NCBI GenBank assembly: GCA_021432635.1
Contig: MU270039.1
Location: 186,001 to 250,000, forward strand
Direction: 5' to 3'
DNA: 64,000 nt
Source: Thozetella sp. PMI_491
Taxonomy: Eukaryota; Ascomycota; Sordariomycetes; Chaetosphaeriales; Chaetosphaeriaceae
Below the pieces are notes generated by a model that saw nothing but the letters and a program-made list of their open reading frames with translations, did no database searches and had not been told where the DNA came from. Of the stretch, positions 22,921 through 34,448 are shown in pieces (position 1 is the stretch's first letter; every line of letters starts with the position of its first letter). Position numbers and translations under genes: made by a program.

Positions 22921-24087
22921 ATGACAACCGAGGCCGGATATCAACACGAAGCGCCGTTTGATAACGGATTTCTGCAAGTTGATGCGATTCACGAACTATA
23001 CTATGAGCAGTACGGATCTATCCACGGCCTTCCTGGTAAGTTTCGCTCTTGTAACATCTAGCCGAAGTGGTGCTCGCACGGCTTTGAAGCGCAATCCCCA
23101 ATCCCTCCAAATACCAAGGATGGATGCTCATAATCGCAACAGTCGTGTTTGTGCACGGAGGCCCCGGTGGGGAGACCAGCCGAGGCAACACCAAGTTCTT
23201 TAACCCAGCGATATACCGCGTTGTACTCTTCGACCAACGAGGAGCCGGGAAGTCCCGGCCAAGGAACGAACTACGGGACAATACAACGCAACACCTTGTC
23301 GAAGATATAGAAAGGATCCGCGAGCATTTAGGCATCCACGAATGGCATATGGTGTTTGGCGGATCCTGGGGTACTACGCTTTCTCTGGCCTACACCCAGA
23401 CTCATCCCTCACGCGTTGGCAGTCTTGTTCTGCGAGGTGTCCTGACAGTCCGGAAGTCGGAACTTGCACATAGCCGCCGCGCGGCTGCCGCCATGTTCTT
23501 TCCGGACGTCTATGAGAAGTTCCTGGGTCATCTCCCTGAATCCGAGCGAGAAGACCCGATAAAAGCATACTATAGCCGCCTGACATCGGACAATATCGAA
23601 ACAGCTACCGATGCTGCCCGAGAATGGAACAGATGGGCTATGTCGATTGAGTGTCTTGTACCTGAGTCATTTGACGAAACGGAAGATCCGGAGGGTTCTC
23701 TTACACATGCCCTACTTGAAGCACACTACTTCGTAAATGGTGCATGGCTTGATGAGGGACAACTCCTAGCCCCCGAAAACGTCGAGAAAATGAAAAACAT
23801 CCGCGGTATGTCTTCTGGATGCGCTTTATCGTTTTTCATAGTTTTAACCTTGACTCAGGTGCCATTATCCAAGGTCGCTATGATCTGTTGACCCCTCCAC
23901 AAACTGCGTGGGATCTTCATAAAGCTTGGCCGAAGTCCTCGTTGTACTGGATCAGTGACGCAGGCCATAGTGCCTCTGTGAGTATACGCTCCTGATGTGG
24001 ACATGTCGAGCCATACTAACCTTACCTTAGGAGCCTGGAATTACTGCGAAGCTTATTGACATATGTGATGAGTTTGCAAGAGCATAA
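22921..24087 (+). CDS. Proline iminopeptidase (alpha/beta hydrolase, S33)
   Basis: Four exons, 317 residues; introns 23036-23142, 23806-23858 and 23978-24030. The sequence has HGGPGG near residue 43 (oxyanion region), FDQRGAGKS, the nucleophile Ser113 in GGSWG, Asp268 in GRYDLLTPP and His296 in DAGHSAS, a full catalytic triad in S33 order. Splicing is required for the Asp and His blocks. It releases N-terminal proline (or a similar residue) from small peptides in the cytosol; some relatives act on amides. Length matches the family (~310-330). The ATG at 22921 gives MTTEAGYQHEAPFDNGFLQV, a normal N-terminus. High confidence in family. Confidence 0.93.
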
Positions 24088-24499
24088 CCTTTAGCTCCCG
24101 ATATAGGAAAACCGCCTAGCTCCAATCTTGCAGGGCAGGTAGCGTTGTGGGACCACTCGGCATATCGTGCATCATTCCGAGTCTAGATAATACGCGATCT
24201 CGCAATGAATGCGCCTAACTAGACGAGTCCGCTGGTCAATGTCCCGAATCAGCCAATCTCCGCTAGTTTCGCAACCCCAAATATTATCTACCATGCTCCT
24301 CAACTAGCATAGGCACAGAAACCCTACGTGCAATCTTTTACCAAGCATTTTACTAGCTGCATGTATAGCAACAGTATTGCGACACCTTCAATATTTACAT
24401 GGCCTCGAGCCTTTCAGGCCTGGTGAACACAGAGAGATATCTCGCTTCGTTTGTCTATACTTTGATGTCGATTTCTAGCTCGTATTAACACCCTTCGCA
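24088..24499. other. Intergenic region
   Basis: 412 bp, AT-rich, between two genes on the plus strand. It holds the promoter of the lactonase-like gene; nothing else is seen. Confidence 0.5.
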
Positions 24500-25784
24500 A
24501 TGGATCAACTGTTTCTTATTTCTTATCAGGGTACTATCACGACCCTCCGGCATTCCTCAGGAGCATCACCCGTGGACTCCTTGGCCGAAGTCGCTTCAAC
24601 CCGAGCCTGTGAACCACACCCCTCTTGGATTTCGCTGGACAGAGCTCGCGGAACTTTGTACTGCACGGAAGCAGGAATGGCCACAGGTAAGGGAGCACTG
24701 AAAGCCTTCAGTATCGCCCCGGATGGTACACTCGTTGAGAGCAGCTCCGTCTCTACGCCGCACGGCGCTGCGCATCATATCACATTAAACAATGGCCAGG
24801 CTGTAGCGGTGGCCTACTAGTGCGTACTTCGACCACTTGTTTAGAGCGAGTCTGATAGAAGCAGCTATGCAGGCTATGTCGGAACATACCAAGTAGCCCA
24901 TCCAGGACAGCTTCAGACGCTTCAAGAACTTACTTTTCAACTTGACGCTCCGGGCCCGGGAGAGGCACAAACACAGTCGCGCCCACACCAGGTCGCGCTC
25001 GACCCTAGCCATCGTTATCTCCTCTCACCCGACTTGGGGGCTGATATGGTCCGAGTCTTCACAATTTCCCAAGACGCAAAAATCGAAGAGATACAGGGCC
25101 TAGCCCTTGAGAAGGGGTCATATCCTCGGCATGTCCTCCTAGTGGCCTTTGACGAGCGCGTCTATATGTATGTCTTGTTACAGGAGCTCAATTCGCTTCT
25201 GGTATACGAGGTATCCTATTTGGACACTGGACACATGGGCTTTTCCAAACTACAGAGCATTCCTGTTGTGCAAGGACCCGACGGGAACGCGCTAGTCCAT
25301 AGCGAGGAGAATCATCTTAAAGCATCACACCTTGGCATTTCAGTAAGTAATCTACTGCTACTCGCCTGTCATTTCTATTTACGTCGTGTAATAACGAGAT
25401 ATAAAGCCGGATCAGCGGTTTCTACTAGTGTCCTCCCGTGGCGACGCTTCTCATCAGATACCGTCACCCGTAGACCGTGGGTCTATGATCCAATCTGACA
25501 GTATTTTCTCGTACCGTATCGATCCCAACTCGGGCAAACTAAATCTCGCGGAAAGCGCGCCGTCCGGAGGAAGCACCCCGCGCCACTTCTCGCTTAACAG
25601 CACCGGGAACAAGATAGCAATTGTGTCTCAGAGAAATGGATGGGTCTCGATCTTCGACCGCGATATTGAGACGGGTAGTATTGGGAAGATGGTAGGATTC
25701 AGGCAGGGTTTTGGAGGACCGGATGATATGGGTCCCGTTTGTATTCTGTGGGACAGCCCAGATGCCGACGTTCTTCGATCTTGA
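24500..25784 (+). CDS. Lactonase-type seven-bladed beta-propeller (carboxymuconate cyclase-like)
   Basis: Three exons, 391 residues; introns 24820-24864 (45 nt, the shortest in the window) and 25343-25406. Splicing yields RPHQVALDPSHRYLLSPDLG, GADMVRVF and PDQRFLLVSSRGD, hallmark blade motifs of the Lactonase family (PF10282), which includes bacterial 6-phosphogluconolactonase and Neurospora carboxy-cis,cis-muconate cyclase. It likely opens or forms a lactone of a sugar or aromatic-derived acid. No signal peptide is visible, so it is probably cytosolic. It is convergent with the cyclase gene, 171 bp between stops. The third blade is weakly conserved. Good family call; reaction not proven. Confidence 0.87.
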
Positions 25785-25955
25785 GCGGGTTTACAGGCGG
25801 TACATATTTTCTAGCACTTCAAATATCAAGGAGCTAGTCCAGTATTCCCTATGGACATAGCTATGCTACATTGCCTCCCTAAGCTTCTCCTTGTAAGAAA
25901 TTTCTTTCGCATTAACTAACTTATATGTTTATGTGAATTGTTTATCATAATTGCT

Positions 25956-26759
25956 CTACAGATTTACAACTGCTAGCGGACGAACCGGCGATGCGGTTGC
26001 CCCCATCCATTTGAGAGGTGAAAGTATAAACATAAACTCTTTAACCTTCTGCCTTGCCAGCTCTTCTAGATCCATGACCTCGATGATGTGGATTCCATGT
26101 TCCCACAGCAGGATGCCATGGCACGGCCGCTGCTTGAAGTTCGGCCCGAGCTGGACTTGGTCGAATGCTATCGTATCAGCACCAGCAGCCCGGACGCCAT
26201 GGTCCGCCAGCCACTGCCCACCGCTCCCCGCCACGCCCGGAACACCTGTCTCTGCTCCAAGGAACGCCTTGGGATCCGAGTAGTGCTGAATCCAGCCCGT
26301 CCGAATGAGCGCCACGTCTCCCTTGTTCAGCGGGGTGTCTCCCAGTGCAGCTTGTAGGTCGAGGTCCGTGATACCATACCCAGCCTCAAGTCGGGATGTT
26401 CCTTTCAAGGCAGGGATGTCCAGGAAGACCCCTCGGCAGACCATTGGTGGGATTGTCTCGGCGCCAAGCATTTGGAAGCGTCCTCCGTGGCATGCTTCAG
26501 AGACCTCAACACCACCATGAAGAATTCCTTTGCTGCTAACGTGGCAGAGGGCGTCGATATGTGTGCCGACATGGTCTCCCGTCACGATCATGGAGTTCGA
26601 AGATGAGCCCCCTTTGCCCGTCATGTCGCGATCGCCATGCCGCCAGGTCAAGGCCATGGAGAAAGGTACGTTGCTCGGAGAGGCAGGCATTCCATTCTGC
26701 CAAGAAACCGCAAGGTCGATCACCCGGACGCCCTTCTCTAGGCTGCTTAGAAGGTCCAT
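25956..26759 (-). CDS. Cyclase/kynurenine formamidase-like metal hydrolase
   Basis: Single exon, 267 residues. The metal-binding motif GDHVGTHIDALCH holds His63, His67, Asp69 and His73, the signature of the Cyclase family (PF04199). Other family features are IDLAVSWQNGMP near the N-terminus, a GDVALIRTGW block and the conserved LWEHGIHIIE region. Family members hydrolyse cyclic amides/isatin-type rings or formamides, or act on dicarboxylic acids. It is divergent from the class II aldolase (717 bp between starts) and convergent with the lactonase, a layout that suggests joint control of the three. Substrate unknown. Confidence 0.9.
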   Translation of the reverse strand: MDLLSSLEKGVRVIDLAVSWQNGMPASPSNVPFSMALTWRHGDRDMTGKGGSSSNSMIVTGDHVGTHIDALCHVSSKGILHGGVEVSEACHGGRFQMLGAETIPPMVCRGVFLDIPALKGTSRLEAGYGITDLDLQAALGDTPLNKGDVALIRTGWIQHYSDPKAFLGAETGVPGVAGSGGQWLADHGVRAAGADTIAFDQVQLGPNFKQRPCHGILLWEHGIHIIEVMDLEELARQKVKEFMFILSPLKWMGATASPVRPLAVVNL

Positions 26760-27476
26760 CGTTCGGGCACTGAGAGAGTATTTTTGATGTTTATGAGATT
26801 GTTCAACTATTGCAGCAAGATCTTACACCCAATGACTAGCCCTTGGCTGATATAGCTCGCGCTTTTAACAGATGCGCGTCTTATTTTTGGAAGGATACAC
26901 TGTAGAAAATACAGTCACGTAGAGACACCGGTGTGCTTTGTTGCTTCAATTAGACGCCGACGCCGTATACCGCTAGTCTGCAAATCATGCCGTAGGCCCC
27001 GGACCGGACTTCGCCTCTTGTCCGAGACGCCTTATTGCGCGTCTCGCATCCGAAAATTGGAGCTAAGGATGCCGAGTCGCAAAGCACCCACGTGCCAGTT
27101 TCATCGCACTATTCACCCACCCCCCAGTGGCAGCCTAGACTTTTTTAGGTCACAGACTTCCAGTGGCCAAGTACCCCGCAATCAGAACCACCCAGCCGCA
27201 TAACCCTTCTATCCTCATGTACATCTAATGCAAGGAGAGTGCCTACTAGCGTACATAATCATGCTGCATGAGCAATAGCTTAGCTATCTTCGCTTGTTGC
27301 ATTGGGATTGTGGAGCCGAGCCGAGGTACACGTAGATGCATCGATTCGCATCTCGCGATTACCGGTATTTGTGATCTTCCCCTCATATTAGATTCAATCG
27401 ACTGCGTGGTACTGTCTCACGCATGCCTCCTCCCCTCCTATACTCTATACGCCACCAAGGATCTGTTATTGAAACC
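26760..27476. promoter_or_regulatory. Bidirectional promoter, cyclase/aldolase
   Basis: 717 bp shared by the divergent cyclase and aldolase genes. It contains several CGG/CCG triplets around 26995-27025 (for example CCGGACCGGA), the kind of half site used by Zn2Cys6 factors, but no spaced pair can be assigned with confidence. No gene is seen in it. Confidence 0.4.
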
Positions 27477-28481
27477 ATGTCTCCTACTGCTATCGACACC
27501 CACTCCAAGGAGGGCAATGGCCCCGTAGTGGAGGAAACGCTGTACCGTGACGGCCTCAACACGAAGTCGAAGGTGGAAATGCCAAAGGCTGCAGACATAG
27601 GGATGCCGTCTTTCAACGACCCCTACGAGGAGCGAACTTACATGAAGGGCCGCCTAGCTCTCGCATTCCGCATCTTTGCCAAATATGGGTTCGATGATGG
27701 TGTAGCAGGGCATATCACCTTGCGGGTAAGCTCCCTGGTTTGCTTGCAAGCCAGGAACTAGAATCTTAGGTGTGAAAGTGTAGACTGATAATAACAGGAT
27801 CCTGTCGATCCCACGAGCTTCTGGGTCAACCCTTTCGGGAAGGCATGGCCAACTATGACGGCTGAAGACCTGATTCTGGTTAATAAAGAGGGCAGAGTCG
27901 TAGATGGCGGCCCGAATCGGCTCCTCAACGCCGCAGGTCTGATGAACCCCTCCCCCGAACCTCCTCCGTCGCTGAGGAACTAATCGGCAACAGCCTATAT
28001 GATTCATCACGAGGTCCATTCCGCACGGCCCGAGATCAACTGCGTGGCCCATTCCCACTCCGTATATGGCAAAGCCTTCAGCGCCCTTGGCCGGAACCTC
28101 GACATCATCACCCAGGATTCTTGCGCATTCTATAATGACATCGCCTTGTACGCATCTCAAGGCATCGTGTTGGACTCGGAAGAAGGCAAGGCTATTGGCT
28201 CGGCTTTAGGGAGCAAGAAAGCTGCCATTCTGCAGAATCATGGCCTGATTACATTGGGAAAGACGGTTGAAAGCTGTATCTACTGGTACATGGCTCTTGA
28301 GAAGTGCTGTCAAGCGCAGCTACTAGCTGACGCAGCGGCCGCCGGACGCGGCGGAGAGACAGTCAAGATTTCGGAAGAGGATGCTGCGTATACGTACAAG
28401 ACTGTTGGTTCGGAGCCGGCGGGCTGGTTCAGCGCTAGGCCCGTGTTCGAAATGGCCGAGCTAGAAGCCCGGCGGGCGTAG
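27477..28481 (+). CDS. Class II aldolase/adducin domain protein
   Basis: Three exons, 291 residues; introns 27726-27797 and 27937-27993. The joined product has the GHITLRDPVDPTSFWVNPFG block, then AYMIHHEVHSARPEINCVAH with the zinc-binding His of AHSHS, and the third metal site in LQNHGLITLGKTVES. This is the usual order in fungal aldolase/adducin proteins (~290 residues). The reaction may be a retro-aldol, epimerisation or decarboxylation of a hydroxyacid; fungal members are poorly studied. Start ATG 27477 in AACCATG was preferred over 27423. It is divergent from the cyclase. Confidence 0.9.
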
Positions 28482-28908
28482 TCAACCGTATGAATGATAT
28501 TCTATACATCATTTCAGCGAACGTCTTTGTCAATGCCACTCCATATGCAGACTATTCAAATATGATGCGCAATTCTTCTAGTCAGATATCATGGGCCTAA
28601 CCCCAGGTTATACTACCATTCGCGCGCCACCGAGAAATACTATCTCGAGCCCGTCGTCTGTAACTGATGTAAACATAAGCACAGTGGTGTGCTGCAAACA
28701 TCGACTGGAGTTTATTGATTGCTTCGTTTCCTTATCCACGCGACTAGTAGTTTCATTAGCCTTCATACCTCAACTTCTCGCCTCGCCAGGGACAGCCTTA
28801 TTGTTATGTCGCCTTATTTATACCCAGATAATGGTCTTCCGGTTGATCAAACCTATTATACTCCTATTTAATGGTCAATTCGATAGTTTACACTATATAT
28901 TGAAACAG
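28482..28908. other. Intergenic region
   Basis: About 430 bp between the convergent aldolase and the cysteine-rich gene. AT-rich toward 28850; no gene is supported. Confidence 0.5.
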
Positions 28909-29500
28909 TTAAACAAGCCCGGCAATGACTATCATCACAATGGCCAATGCTCTAGTACCGAACATCACTATGTCACCAGCATTTGTAGCTGTTGTAGTTT
29001 GGCTAGCAGCAGCTGAGATACTTGCTACGCTCTCTGAGGAACCACGGCCCGTAGTGGTAGAAGCTGCAAGGGCCACTGAGGCAGTAGGAGAAGTGAGACG
29101 CTCTGTGGCGGTGGTCTCAATACTGTCACTTTCGATACATTGGGTCTTAGTATTGCAGATCCAACCTTGCTGTTCGGAATTATCAGTTACACCATCCAAA
29201 CTGGCCCAAATCTCAAATCGTAATTTCAGCTTACATCGCACCAGTTTCCCTTTCCATTGCTACAGCACGATCCGCCTTCTTCCATACACTTATCATCGCA
29301 GGCAGTTTGGCCAGTTGGGCATGCACCATTGACAAGTCCATTACCGCCGTTAGCACCCGCTCTGCCCGGTGCCGGAAGCACGACAAACACCCAGAGCTCG
29401 TCACTCACCTCGTCCACCCAGGCCGCTGCGGCTACAAGAGCGCTTAACAGCGTGGAATTGCTTGGCTGGGCCTGCTTGGGTGCTGCCGCTGCTGCTGTGT
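28909..29500 (-). CDS. Cysteine-rich, GPI-anchor-type surface protein, 5' end missing
   Basis: Two joined exons (intron 29170-29234) encode a cysteine-rich segment (ACPTGQTACDDKCMEEGG, then SCCSNGKGNWCDQGWICN), a long Ser/Thr/Ala stretch, and a hydrophobic C-terminus (TRALAIVMIVIAGLV), the layout of a GPI-anchored wall or surface protein. The upstream frame is open to about 29500 but contains no ATG, and I found no signal-peptide exon within about 260 bp upstream. Either a more distant first exon exists or the gene has lost its 5' end. Possible role in wall or surface adhesion. Moderate confidence in the partial gene. Confidence 0.55.
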
Positions 29501-29928
29501 TTAATTAAAGAATGTGGATATAAGATAGGTGTAACTGTATTGATATAATGAGTAAGAGCTCACATCAGAATTTCTCAAGTTAATCTGAAAAGTGGACTTG
29601 GCATATATCTATTAGCAGTATGGTGAGCCATCTGCGTGGAATTTACTATGATACGTACAATAACTTTGCTGGTTAAGGACAAATTCAAGTGCGAATAATT
29701 AGTTCTTACGGGACGGCTTCTGAGATCTTATTTTATTAACATGATTCAGTCACCTAGCTACCCTGCATTTGCTACCTTTACCGAGGAACAAAACCTGAGA
29801 GGATGGAGACACAATAGGGCTAGGTTCGTACGATACAGGATGTGTCTTCCTGGGCTAGATCTGTATGCAATATTACATGTTGCCTTTTGGTCTCCCTGGG
29901 TTGTTTTCGGCAAAGCTTGCACCATACT
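29501..29928. other. AT-rich intergenic region
   Basis: About 430 bp, AT-rich, without a supported gene. I searched the minus strand here for the missing first exon of the cysteine-rich gene and found no convincing signal peptide. Confidence 0.45.
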
Positions 29929-31834
29929 TCACAACGTGTACCTAAAGATGGAGTTAGTCGATCTGGAGAACAACCCAAGCTTCTGGACGTACCTGAAATT
30001 TATGTGGCCATCATACTCCTCCTCCAACGATCTGGATAGATGGGGATGAATAGCTCCCCTTGCAGCATATTCCTCCAGCATGAGATCCCGTTTCTTGTTG
30101 GCACGTCGCATCCACGCCAGCATCACCAACACAAGCAGCATCGCGAAGACCAAGAAGGCTAAGACGACACTGTGACCCTTGACGTGCGAAGAGCCGTAGA
30201 TGCTAGTCCCCATGATGGAGAAGAGCTGGGAGATGATCTCAGACATGGCCCAAGTAGTTCCACGCTTGGTAAAGCCGGCCGTGTTGATGCCCAACCAGAC
30301 CACGGAGAGCACGACCCCGGCGTACATGCCGCCGGCGACAAAGCAAACGGCTACCATCTGCGCCACGGTCGAAGTCACAGTCAAGAGCATTATGTAGCCG
30401 ATGCAGCATAAAGTCTGCGCTACAAGAATGAACGGCGCCTTCACGTTGATTTTATCGCTGACGAACGCAAGCGTCGGGAGGGTGACGAAGGCAACTGCGT
30501 ATGGGATAACGGAAAATAGCTGCGCATCAATGTCGGTGTAGCCAAAGCTGGCGATAAATGTAGGCAGGAAAATACCCACGGTCGAGACCGCCTGGGCGAA
30601 ACCGCTGTTGATGAAGGAAAATGCCCAGGCCTTGGGGTCCTTCAGCGCAACCCAGACCTGCCTCCAGGACAGTTTCGAATCGCGAGTGTTGAAAGCTTTG
30701 GGTGCGGCAAGCTCGGTTAGCGATTGGCAGCGATAGGTGGTGAATGGTTCAAGGGGGCAGCTCCTTACTGGAGGTGCGCTGAATGGCAAGCTCTATCTCC
30801 TCGCGGGAGAACAGCCAGTTCTTTCCATTCTTCATCCTGTCGGGAAATGGAGGGAGGAGGGCTATGACTATCAGACCGAACCCGATAGCAATGACGCCTT
30901 CGATGATGCAGAGCCATTGCCATGGCGATCTCCCTGTCGCCTCCAAGGTAAGATTCTTTCCAATGGCGTACGCAATCAAGCCACTGAAGGCACCAGAGAG
31001 CGTTGCTGTTGAGAAGTATATTGCTTTGGGGAGTCAGCATGGCTAGGGCAGCTAAACGTATAGGGGTCACACACCGCCTCGGGTAGCCAGCTCCGTCCGG
31101 GTATACCACAGACTAGAGTACATGCCGATGCCCTGGACGAACGATTGCCCAACCCCAATCAACATGCGGAGACCCAAGACCGTGCCGTAGTTCGTTGCCG
31201 CCGCCATGCAACACAGAAATGTTCCGAATGCGACGATGGCTCCTCCGACGATAAGGTAAGGGGGGAATGATCGCAGTATGATGTTGGCAGGCAGCATAAA
31301 GATCACGTAGCCGACGACTGCACCAGGTTAGATCTCGAGCTAGTGAGCGTGGAACCCAGATATCCCTTACAGAAAAGCTGGGCACACTGGCTATACTGTG
31401 CATCGGTGAACTTGAGTTGCTTCTGCAAGCCTAGGAGACGTGCGTTTCCATAGCTGTTTCGGTCCTAGCCATGATTCATGTCAGAGAATGCCCCCGGAAG
31501 CCATCTGTTGCAACGGCGAGACGCTTCCATCTGGTGAGCGAGCCGGTGGCCTTACCAGAAATGTCACGAGATAGATCAGAGCCAGCAGCGGGATGATCAG
31601 GAGGTCCTGCTTCAGTACTAGCCTTCGCTCGAAGGCGGACTTGGGGGGAGGCTTTTCAGCCGGCTGCAGCTGGTAGGCAGTGTCTGACTTCGCGATGGTG
31701 GCCGTCTCCACGAAAGAGACAGCAGCTTCCGCTACCTGGCTCGCGTCGTCGTTTTTGGTCGCCATTTGCACTGATCTCGTACCGATTCCGGGTGTGAAAG
31801 GGCAATAAGTCTGACTGGGGGGCGTTGTGGCCAC
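29929..31834 (-). CDS. MFS anion:cation symporter (Dal5/allantoate-permease type)
   Basis: Five exons, 545 residues from ATG 31834 (522 from the better-placed MATKNDD at 31765); introns 31465-31555, 31318-31370, 31024-31074 and 30696-30768. About 12 membrane helices are seen. Features of the fungal ACS group include LIYLVTFLDRNSYGNAR (TM1, Asp-Arg motif), ANIILRSFPPYLIVG, TELATRGAIYFSTATLSGA and SPWQWLCIIEG. The family takes up organic anions such as nicotinate, allantoate, pantothenate and tartrate-type acids with protons at the plasma membrane. It sits between the aldolase and AtuA-like genes, so uptake of an organic acid fits the neighbourhood. Substrate unknown. Confidence 0.9.
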
Positions 31835-32495
31835 GGCTACGCCTCCCCTTATATGGATTGCACCTACTTCTGCACCACTTGAGAATCGCAGTGGTCAAGT
31901 GAGAATTCCTATGTAACCTGGCCCGCTCCATCGCTGGGCCGCGGAGCCATACTAAGCCAGAATTGATCTCACTATGCGTCTCGCAATGTGCTACCCTTGG
32001 CATTCCGGGGGCCTCGATCACGCCGATGGCGTCTCTCTAGTGCTCGAACCGCGAAATCGGGGTCCGGAGTCGGCCGATTTGGGGCTTGATTACTCCCCCG
32101 CAGCACTAATGATACCCTAGATCTGGTCAGGATCCGACCTGCTGGAGGAGGCTGCGGGGCTGTACGCAGGAGGTACATGCTATTATTCGGTCTTCTTCCA
32201 AAGTTAATTGGATGACCTCCAAGCCACATACCCACTAGCATACTCCTAGCAGCAGCATCACGGATCCCGACAGGGCAGAGCTTGCCTACATCAGTTAATC
32301 TCGGCAAATAGACAAAAAAAGATGCATGGGAGAGGCACATTGGCGTGCTGTCCTCCTTGTTTCTTTGGGCTTGGCTGCAACTAAGATGTTCGAGAGGCTT
32401 AGTAGGTGATATTATCGCCCATTAATTACAGAGTAATACGAGATCGTCCCCTAGAGCTGCTAAATTGAGCCCAACTCTCTGGTTACTCACTAGCC
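31835..32495. other. Intergenic region
   Basis: 660 bp upstream of the MFS gene and downstream of the AtuA-like gene. It has minus-strand small frames without domains and presumably holds the transporter promoter. Confidence 0.5.
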
Positions 32496-34448
32496 TCACT
32501 CTCTACCAAAGGGAAGCAGGAGATACATCAGCGGAATGTGCTGCTGCGAGCCGTGCGTGTCTGTCTCCCCAAACCCTCCCGACACGGATGGCCGTGCTAT
32601 GGTGGCCTTGTAGGCCATAGCTTGGTCAAAGAAGAGCGACGCAATGACCTCTTTGTCCGGAACCGAGTAGAGCTTAGAAACAGTCTCGCGGGTCAAGAGC
32701 CCGGTCTCCTTGACTTTCTTGTACGTCTCTTGGTTGGGGAACATGACGTCGAAGGTGAGCTCGTAAGGACCCGAGTTCTTGCTACGGAGAACCGACGCCA
32801 CGTCAGCGAGGTAACAGGTGCCCTCGGCCGGCGCCGGGGTGAGCCAGTACTTCTTGGGCTGAGCTGCCGTCTTGTTCTTGGCTGGGGCGGCTGCTTTCAC
32901 GGCCTTTGGCGGGCCTGAGGTAGTTGTAAGTAGATGGCTACGCGGAGTGCAAAGCCTGTCACTTACGTGGCTGGTGGACATAGTTGTTATCGCCAGGAGC
33001 TTCCACGACGGCGATCGGGAACAGCGCGATCGGATCTACCTTGTGCATGATGTGGTAGACGCAGAACTCGGGCAGCGGGCCCAAGGGGATTTCGGCCGGC
33101 GTAAAGGGCCAGGCAAAGTTTCCAGCAGTGGCGAGCTGACCGGGATAGGGGGCGTGCGTGAAAGCGAATTTGGCAATGTTAGCAACCTGGTCGGCCTGCT
33201 CCTGGGTCGCCGCTCGGGCCTGCCCAGCAATGAAGACCTCCTTGCCCACGCTCGAGTCGGGCTCCAGGGGTCCCATGACTCCGTTCACACCATACGTGTG
33301 GATCTTGAGGTCGTAATCATAGCCGAAGTCGCTGATGCGCTCCTTGACGTAGCCCCTGATCACTTCGATCCACGAGTCGAGCTGCTGCACCAGGATCGGG
33401 TCTCGGAGCGCACCCAGGAAGATCGCCTGGTAGCCATTGACACGTGCTCCTTCTAGCTTGACGGTGTACTCTCCCTCAGGCTCGGGCACGAACTTGGGAT
33501 TCCGAACCCGGACGGAGCGCTCGTCCAGCTGCTCGTAGGTCGTTTCGTCAAGATGGAGGGCGCCTCCAGGTCCGTGGAGGATGTCCGGTCGCGTCTTTTC
33601 ATACAGGAAGTGGGAAGCTACCGACACGGTCGTGCATTTTGACTTCGGATCGAGGGGGATCATGTCGAAGCTGTCGTGACGGACGATTGCCAAGCCCTCC
33701 CTGGATTTAGGGATCGAGCATTGCGCTCCGCATTCCATGATCTTGCCCATGGCGTAGTTAATGCCTCGGAGCCGTCAGCACAGACGTCCACTGTAGGGGG
33801 TCATGTCAAAGCCTGCTATGGTAACTCACCCATGTTTTCGAATCCGTTAAACCGGCAGAAAGCAGCATAAGGCGCCGGGTCGTACGACCGGCCGCCGATG
33901 ATAATATCGAAGTCTGGATTCTCGCGCATCGCTTTGAGATACGGCTCCAGGCCCATCTGCGCCACGATTCGGGTGCTGTCGTCAATGTCCTTCCCCGTAA
34001 GTTCCGGCACACCCCCTCCACAAGGGCTGATCAGGCCGTCTCGAAGCTTCTGATGGATCAGGTCCTTGGGAATCTCGGCGTAGATCTTGATGATCTTGAG
34101 CGGCCGGTATCCATTCTTCTTTACCGATTCGGCAAGGAGCTCGACGGCTTTGTCGACGTGGGCATTCTCGCCGTCGCCGCCAATAGACGCGACGATGGAG
34201 GGCACATTGTGCAGATGGGCGGCCTTCGCAAGCAGCTCGAGGTCGCGGTTGAGGCGGCTCCATGGGACGTTCGTCGAGCCCAGCCCGAGGCGCCCGGGGC
34301 CACTGTCGGTCGAGCCGCCGTCTGCAATGATCACATCGCAGCCGCCGTCGACTGTGTCCCAGAAGATATCGTCACTGAATCCCTGACCGAATTGGCCGAT
34401 GGGAGTGAAGATCTTGAGCTGTTCCTTGGGCTCGACAGACGGCGACAT
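32496..34448 (-). CDS. AtuA-like (DUF1446) protein fused to a DUF4387 domain
   Basis: Three exons, 611 residues; introns 33765-33829 and 32915-32966. Residues ~10-450 match the acyclic terpene utilisation family AtuA (PF07287, DUF1446), with DVIIADGGSTDSGPG, SIGGDGENAHVDKA, IIGGRSYDPAPYA and GGALHLDETTYEQL. After a lysine/alanine linker (~475-495), a second domain with LADVASVLRSKNSGPYELTFD fits DUF4387 (PF14330). In bacteria these are usually adjacent genes; in fungi they are commonly fused. Bacterial AtuA is needed for citronellol/geraniol use, with an unknown reaction. The upstream 2-hydroxyacid dehydrogenase is in the same orientation, 872 bp away. Confidence 0.88.
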
